9,799 nt of DNA from Verrucomicrobiota bacterium (GTDB lineage Bacteria > Verrucomicrobiota > Verrucomicrobiia > Limisphaerales > UBA9464), in assembly GCA_026397675.1 (NCBI GenBank), contig JAPLUH010000222.1:1-9799 (forward strand), in the 5' to 3' direction. Of the stretch, positions 7,193 through 9,799 are shown one piece after another (positions within the stretch are counted from its first letter, which is position 1; the number at the start of each line of letters is the position of its first letter). The position numbers and the translations under genes are program-made. The notes beneath the pieces are model-generated. The model saw nothing but the letters and a program-made list of their open reading frames with translations. It did not search any database and was not told where the DNA came from.

Positions 7193-8737
7193 ATGTCGCT
7201 ACCCACCCAAGACCTCAACCTGAGTGCCAACATGTCGCCGGCTGAGGAACGCTTTGAGCGCCTGCGCAAACGCCTGGGTTGGTACCTAGCCCCAATGGTT
7301 TTGGTCGTGCTGTGGTTCATTCCATTCCCAGGATTGTCCGTTCCAGCTCGACACCTCTTCGCCATCGTCGGCATGGCACTGACACTTTGGATGACCGAGG
7401 CCATTCCTCTGGCGGCGACGGCGCTCTTGGCACCATCACTCTGCGTGCTAGCGGGGCTGGGCTCAGCCCGAGAGGTCTTCAAGCCCTTCTCTGACCCAGT
7501 CATCTTCTTGTTCATGGGCAGTTTCATGATGGGCGAAGCGATGCTTAAACACGGTCTCAACCGACGTTTTGCTTTCACGCTGCTGGCGATGCCCTGGGTC
7601 GGAGCCAGCCCCACCCGCCTGTACGCTGCCTTCGCAGGCATTACGGCAGTGATTTCCATGTGGGTCTCCAACGCGGCCACAACGGCCATGATGCTGCCCA
7701 TCGGCCTATCCATCCTGGCCGAATTGGGCGCGCGCCAAGGAATGACCCATTATCAGGCCACGCCATTTGCTGCGGGCCTAATGCTCATCACCGCCTTTGC
7801 GGCCTCAGTCGGCGGCTTAGCCACCCCCATTGGTACCCCGCCCAACCTCATCGGGATCGGAGCCATCGAGCGGCTGCTGGGATACAAGATCACTTTCTTC
7901 CAGTGGATGGGCTTGGGACTTCCAATTGCCCTCGTTCTGACGGGGTTTCTGGTCTGGCGTTTCAGCCGACATTGCCCGATGCCGGCCGTATCCCTGTCCA
8001 CCAACCACCATTGGCTGGAGACGGAGCGTGCCAAACTGGGCAGTTGGACCCGAGGGCAGTTGAACGTCGTGGGGGTGTTCCTGGGAGCGGTGGCCTTGTG
8101 GATCTTGCCCGGACTCATCGCGGCCTTAGATCACCGAGGATCGTCGAGTCCTGCCTATTTATGGATCGGCGCCCACGCTCCGGAGAGCATCATCGGCCTT
8201 CTGGCGGCTTCAGCGATGTTCTTCTTGCCCACCAATTCCCAACGGGATTCCTTCACCCTGGAGTGGCGGGACGCCGCAGCCATTGATTGGGGAACAATCC
8301 TGCTCTTCGCCGGAGGCATGTGTCTGGGCGAATTAATGTTTTCCACCGGCTTGGCCCACTGGATTGGTTCCGGCTTGGCAGCGCTGTTTCAAAGTCATTC
8401 GGTGGTGGGCCTGACCCTACTATTCACTGGGGTCGGAATCCTTGTCAGTGAAACCACCACCAACACCGCGTCGGCCACCATGGTGGTGCCCATTGCCATC
8501 GCTGTTGCGCAAGCAGCAGGTATAGATCCCCTCAAGCCCGCCCTGGCCACCTGCCTGGGCTGCTCCATGGGCTTCTTGTTGCCGGTCTCCACTGCGCCCA
8601 ATGCCATGGCCTACGGAACGGGCTGCATCCCTCTGAAGGCCATGATGCGCCACGGGCTGTGGCTCGATGCCGTCGGCTGGGTTGTGATCGTAGGCACCGT
8701 TTTGCTGTTGGGTCCGTCGTTGCCGCCCAAGCCTTGA
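7193..8737 (+). CDS. DASS/SLC13-family sodium:dicarboxylate (anion) symporter
   Basis: This 514-aa inner-membrane protein matches the divalent anion:sodium symporter family (SLC13, including VcINDY), which imports succinate, malate, fumarate or citrate, and in some branches sulfate. It has the repeated two-half architecture with one Ser-Asn-Thr-type motif in each half: SNAATTAMMLPI (S159-N160) and ETTTNTASATMVVPI (E420, T423-N424-T425). These are the sodium and carboxylate sites in characterised relatives. Other family blocks are LWMTEAIPLAATAL, FSDPVIFLFMGSF, GGLATPIGTPPNLIG, and LPVSTAPNAMAYGTG near the end. The region around residues 260-350 holds the loop between halves. The second half has the classic Asn-Thr while the first has Asn-Ala-Ala-Thr-Thr, as is common. 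ATG 7193 has no Shine-Dalgarno sequence; ATG 7232 (M14) is an alternative. The 66-nt gap after the propeller gene gives only weak support for an operon. Confidence 0.9.
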   Translation: MSLPTQDLNLSANMSPAEERFERLRKRLGWYLAPMVLVVLWFIPFPGLSVPARHLFAIVGMALTLWMTEAIPLAATALLAPSLCVLAGLGSAREVFKPFSDPVIFLFMGSFMMGEAMLKHGLNRRFAFTLLAMPWVGASPTRLYAAFAGITAVISMWVSNAATTAMMLPIGLSILAELGARQGMTHYQATPFAAGLMLITAFAASVGGLATPIGTPPNLIGIGAIERLLGYKITFFQWMGLGLPIALVLTGFLVWRFSRHCPMPAVSLSTNHHWLETERAKLGSWTRGQLNVVGVFLGAVALWILPGLIAALDHRGSSSPAYLWIGAHAPESIIGLLAASAMFFLPTNSQRDSFTLEWRDAAAIDWGTILLFAGGMCLGELMFSTGLAHWIGSGLAALFQSHSVVGLTLLFTGVGILVSETTTNTASATMVVPIAIAVAQAAGIDPLKPALATCLGCSMGFLLPVSTAPNAMAYGTGCIPLKAMMRHGLWLDAVGWVVIVGTVLLLGPSLPPKP

Positions 8738-8808
8738 GCAAAGACCGATCGCCTCATCACGGGGTGTGACGGATTCCGATCCTGCTTCTGCACAGCTTCC
8801 TGCCCTTT

Positions 8809-8825
8809 TTCACCTGACTGGTCAA
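8809..8825. promoter_or_regulatory. NtrC-like enhancer site (imperfect palindrome)
   Basis: TTCACC-TGACT-GGTCAA matches 9 of 12 positions of the enteric NtrC half-sites TGCACC-N5-GGTGCA, with exactly the 5-nt spacer. The flanking T and A runs extend the palindrome to 8806-8828 (TTTTTCACC / GGTCAAAAA, 8 of 9 pairing). Its centre is about 142 bp upstream of the predicted sigma-54 transcription start, where enhancer sites for such activators normally sit. Because the T-run precedes and the A-run follows, it is not a plus-strand terminator. Only one site is seen; NtrC sites are often paired, which lowers confidence. Confidence 0.4.
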
Positions 8826-8932
8826 AAAGAACCACCTCTCGCTTTCAACTCGAAAACGACGAGTAAAAAGCACGAGGGCTTTCCCCAGCAATTCCACCGT
8901 TTCAGCCCAATAAATCGGCATTGAAACGTGGG

Positions 8933-8948
8933 TGGCATCCCTGCTGCT
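8933..8948 (+). promoter_or_regulatory. Sigma-54-type (-24/-12) promoter for glnK-amtB
   Basis: TGGCAT-CCCTG-CTGCT matches the sigma-54 consensus TGGCAC-N5-TTGCW at 9 of 11 defined positions. The invariant GG (8934-8935) and GC (8946-8947) are exactly 12 bp apart, measured start to start. This predicts transcription from about 8959 and a leader of about 125 nt. Sigma-54 control of P-II/Amt operons is well known in Proteobacteria and fits the downstream genes. No competing -35/-10 pair stands out in the same gap. Confidence 0.6.
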
Positions 8949-9035
8949 TCCCGGGTCCTGAAGCCGAAATGGTCGACGCTGAGGATCTAAACCTCCTGCG
9001 GTTCGAGCCGAATTCTCCGGCAGCGCATCAACACC

Positions 9036-9068
9036 ATGAAGAAGTGCTCACCGGCACCCCTTCAGTAA
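9036..9068 (+). CDS. Possible 10-codon leader ORF (MKKCSPAPLQ)
   Basis: An ATG at 9036 opens a 10-codon frame ending in TAA at 9066-9068, 15 nt before the P-II start and in the same frame. Its first codons (ATGAAGAAG) resemble those of the P-II gene (ATGAAGAAA). There is no Shine-Dalgarno sequence before it. It may be chance or a relic of a duplicated start region, or it may couple translation to the downstream gene. The evidence is thin. Confidence 0.15.
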   Translation: MKKCSPAPLQ

Positions 9069-9069
9069 C

Positions 9070-9075
9070 AGGAAA
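9070..9075 (+). promoter_or_regulatory. Ribosome-binding site of the P-II gene
   Basis: AGGAAA lies 8 nt upstream of the ATG at 9084. It is the only clear Shine-Dalgarno-like sequence before any confident start in this window, and it fixes the P-II start. Confidence 0.6.
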
Positions 9076-9083
9076 TAACACAC

Positions 9084-9422
9084 ATGAAGAAAATCGAAGC
9101 AGTGATAAAACCCTTCAAACTCGAGGAGGTCAAAGACGCCCTCCATGACGTCGGCATCGAGGGGATGACCGTCTCCGAGGTCAAGGGTTTCGGTCGCCAG
9201 AAAGGCCACACCGAAATTTACCGCGGTAGCGAGTACACGGTTGATTTCCTGCCCAAGATTAAAATCGAGCTCGTGGTGTCGGACACCAAGGTGAACGAGG
9301 CCACCGCAGCCATCATCAAGGCCGCCAAGACGGGCAAAATCGGCGATGGCAAGATCTTCGTTTCCGAAGTCACCGAGGCCATCCGGATCCGCACCGAAGA
9401 GAAAGGTGACAGCGCAGTCTGA
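9084..9422 (+). CDS. glnK: P-II nitrogen regulatory protein (GlnB/GlnK family)
   Basis: The 112-aa product is a full-length P-II protein, the trimeric sensor of 2-oxoglutarate, ATP/ADP and, through modification, glutamine. It starts with MKKIEAVIKPFKLEEVKDAL. The T-loop GRQKGHTEIYRGSEYTVDFLPK (37-58) carries Y51, the uridylylation site of proteobacterial P-II. TGKIGDGKIFV (83-93) is the B-loop and nucleotide-binding signature, followed by the EAIRIRTEEKG C-loop. All key residues appear intact. The GlnK name rests on linkage: an ammonium transporter gene begins 65 nt after the stop, and glnK-amtB is the conserved pair in which GlnK docks onto AmtB and blocks ammonium uptake when nitrogen is plentiful. 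Sequence alone cannot separate GlnB from GlnK. Upstream lie a sigma-54-type promoter and a possible NtrC site, consistent with induction under nitrogen limitation. Confidence 0.95.
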   Translation: MKKIEAVIKPFKLEEVKDALHDVGIEGMTVSEVKGFGRQKGHTEIYRGSEYTVDFLPKIKIELVVSDTKVNEATAAIIKAAKTGKIGDGKIFVSEVTEAIRIRTEEKGDSAV

Positions 9423-9425
9423 ACC

Positions 9426-9439
9426 TGAGGCATCCCTCA
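9426..9439 (+). repeat. Small hairpin in the glnK-amtB gap
   Basis: TGAGG (9426-9430), CATC loop, CCTCA (9435-9439) forms a perfect 5-bp stem just after the glnK stop codon. No T-run follows, so it is unlikely to end transcription. A role in mRNA processing or relative expression of the two genes is conceivable but unsupported. Confidence 0.2.
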
Positions 9440-9487
9440 ACCACTAGGACCCACCTCTTACTCGATCCCTGACTAGACCAAAAACCT

Positions 9488-9799
9488 ATGAAAACGTTTT
9501 TTAGAAAATTTTTCCTAACACTCACCTGCGCCCTTCTGGCGTTTTCCGCAGTCGATACCCGCGCCGCCGACCCCAGCGTTGAGGAGCGCTTGGCCGACTT
9601 AGAGGCGTACGTCAACAACTCTGCCCGCGCCACCGCTGCCAACACCAACGTCACGAGCAAAATTGCTGGCCCAGGCCCAGGCCACAACGCTTGGCAAATG
9701 ACTTCCACCGCGCTGGTGTTGTTCATGACCATGCCCGGATTGGCGCTGTTCTACGGCGGTCTGGTCCGCAAGAAGAACATCCTTTCGGTGTTGGCTCAG
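9488..9799 (+). CDS. amtB: Ammonium transporter AmtB (3' truncated by window end)
   Basis: Only the first 104 residues are present. A signal peptide (MKTFFRKFFLTLTCALLAFSAVDTRAA, cleavage near residue 26-27) is followed by an acidic segment, DPSVEERLADLEAYVNNSARATAANTNVTSKIAGPGPG (28-65), and then the family start WQMTSTALVLFMTMPGLALFYGGLVRKKNILSVLAQ (69-104), the first transmembrane helix and a highly conserved Amt block. Amt proteins form trimeric channels for ammonium or ammonia. E. coli AmtB also has a signal peptide, but its mature N-terminus is short; the extra 40-odd residues here would lie outside the membrane. The first ten codons are much AT-richer than the region (TTT TTT AGA AAA TTT), which may keep the start free of mRNA structure. 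No Shine-Dalgarno sequence is seen; the preceding P-II gene suggests a shared transcript. Confidence 0.93.
   Translation, partial: MKTFFRKFFLTLTCALLAFSAVDTRAADPSVEERLADLEAYVNNSARATAANTNVTSKIAGPGPGHNAWQMTSTALVLFMTMPGLALFYGGLVRKKNILSVLAQ

Larger units (their letters stand above)
8738..9083 (+). other. Regulatory intergenic region upstream of the P-II gene
   Basis: This 346-nt gap is AT-richer than its neighbours. It holds, in order, no clear terminator for the symporter gene (only a 4-bp TCAC/GTGA hairpin near 8758-8770), an NtrC-site-like palindrome (8809-8825), a small ACTCG/CGAGT inverted repeat (8848-8864), a sigma-54-like promoter (8933-8948), a leader of about 125 nt, a possible 10-codon ORF (9036-9068) and a ribosome-binding site (9070-9075). 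A 75-codon open frame starting at 8921 has no family resemblance and overlaps the P-II gene, so it is not called. Confidence 0.6.

Noticed and set aside
8758..8770. Possible terminator after the symporter gene (TCAC-GGGGT-GTGA)
   Set aside because: The stem is only 4 bp and no T-run follows, so it is not better than chance.
8848..8864. ACTCG/CGAGT inverted repeat with a 7-nt loop
   Set aside because: A 5-bp stem followed by A residues does not fit a terminator, and it matches no known operator. I mention it only in the description of the intergenic region.
8921..9148. 75-codon frame upstream of and overlapping the P-II gene
   Set aside because: It starts before the predicted sigma-54 start site, overlaps the P-II gene in another frame, and has no recognisable features.
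1..9799. Search for mobile elements, CRISPR arrays, tRNA genes, toxin-antitoxin or defence genes
   Set aside because: I saw no regularly spaced repeats, terminal inverted repeats, transposase or nuclease motifs, or cloverleaf sequences. Gene content and base composition look like uniform chromosomal backbone.

Overview
The window looks like ordinary chromosomal backbone from a free-living, GC-rich bacterium. Several traits fit the Verrucomicrobiota/Planctomycetota side of the tree: a secreted eight-repeat PQQ-like beta-propeller with a 'SWPMFRGDPAQSG' opening, a ChbG-type deacetylase with an apparent export signal, an Amt transporter with both a signal peptide and an extra N-terminal segment, and almost no Shine-Dalgarno sequences. 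The lineage is an inference from protein style, not from a marker gene. I see no rRNA, tRNA, insertion sequence, CRISPR array, phage gene or toxin-antitoxin pair.

Layout: (1) 2-994, the 3' part of an old yellow enzyme-type flavin oxidoreductase, plus strand. (2) 1160-4115, a plus-strand pair that probably acts on envelope or extracellular carbohydrate: a ChbG/YdjC-type deacetylase and, 40 nt downstream, an OafA-like membrane acyltransferase with a C-terminal SGNH domain. (3) A hairpin at 4131-4159 that probably ends transcription from both sides. (4) 4165-5803, a minus-strand pair with trmB first and a YegS/DAGK-like lipid kinase 25 nt behind it. (5) A 192-nt divergent intergenic region. (6) 5996-8737, plus strand: an exported beta-propeller protein and a DASS/SLC13 sodium:dicarboxylate symporter. 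(7) 8738-9083, a regulatory region. (8) 9084 to the end: a P-II signalling protein gene followed by the start of an ammonium transporter gene, cut by the window edge.

The most informative non-coding signal is in region 7. A sigma-54-type -24/-12 element (8933-8948, GG/GC spacing exactly right) lies about 136 nt upstream of the P-II gene. An imperfect palindrome with the layout of an NtrC-type enhancer (8809-8825) is centred about 142 bp upstream of the predicted start of transcription. Together they predict nitrogen-controlled, sigma-54-dependent expression of the glnK-amtB pair. I found no convincing new multi-gene system. The other points of interest are residue substitutions at catalytic positions (flavin oxidoreductase, SGNH domain), a possible 10-codon leader ORF, and the pairing of a deacetylase with an acyltransferase.
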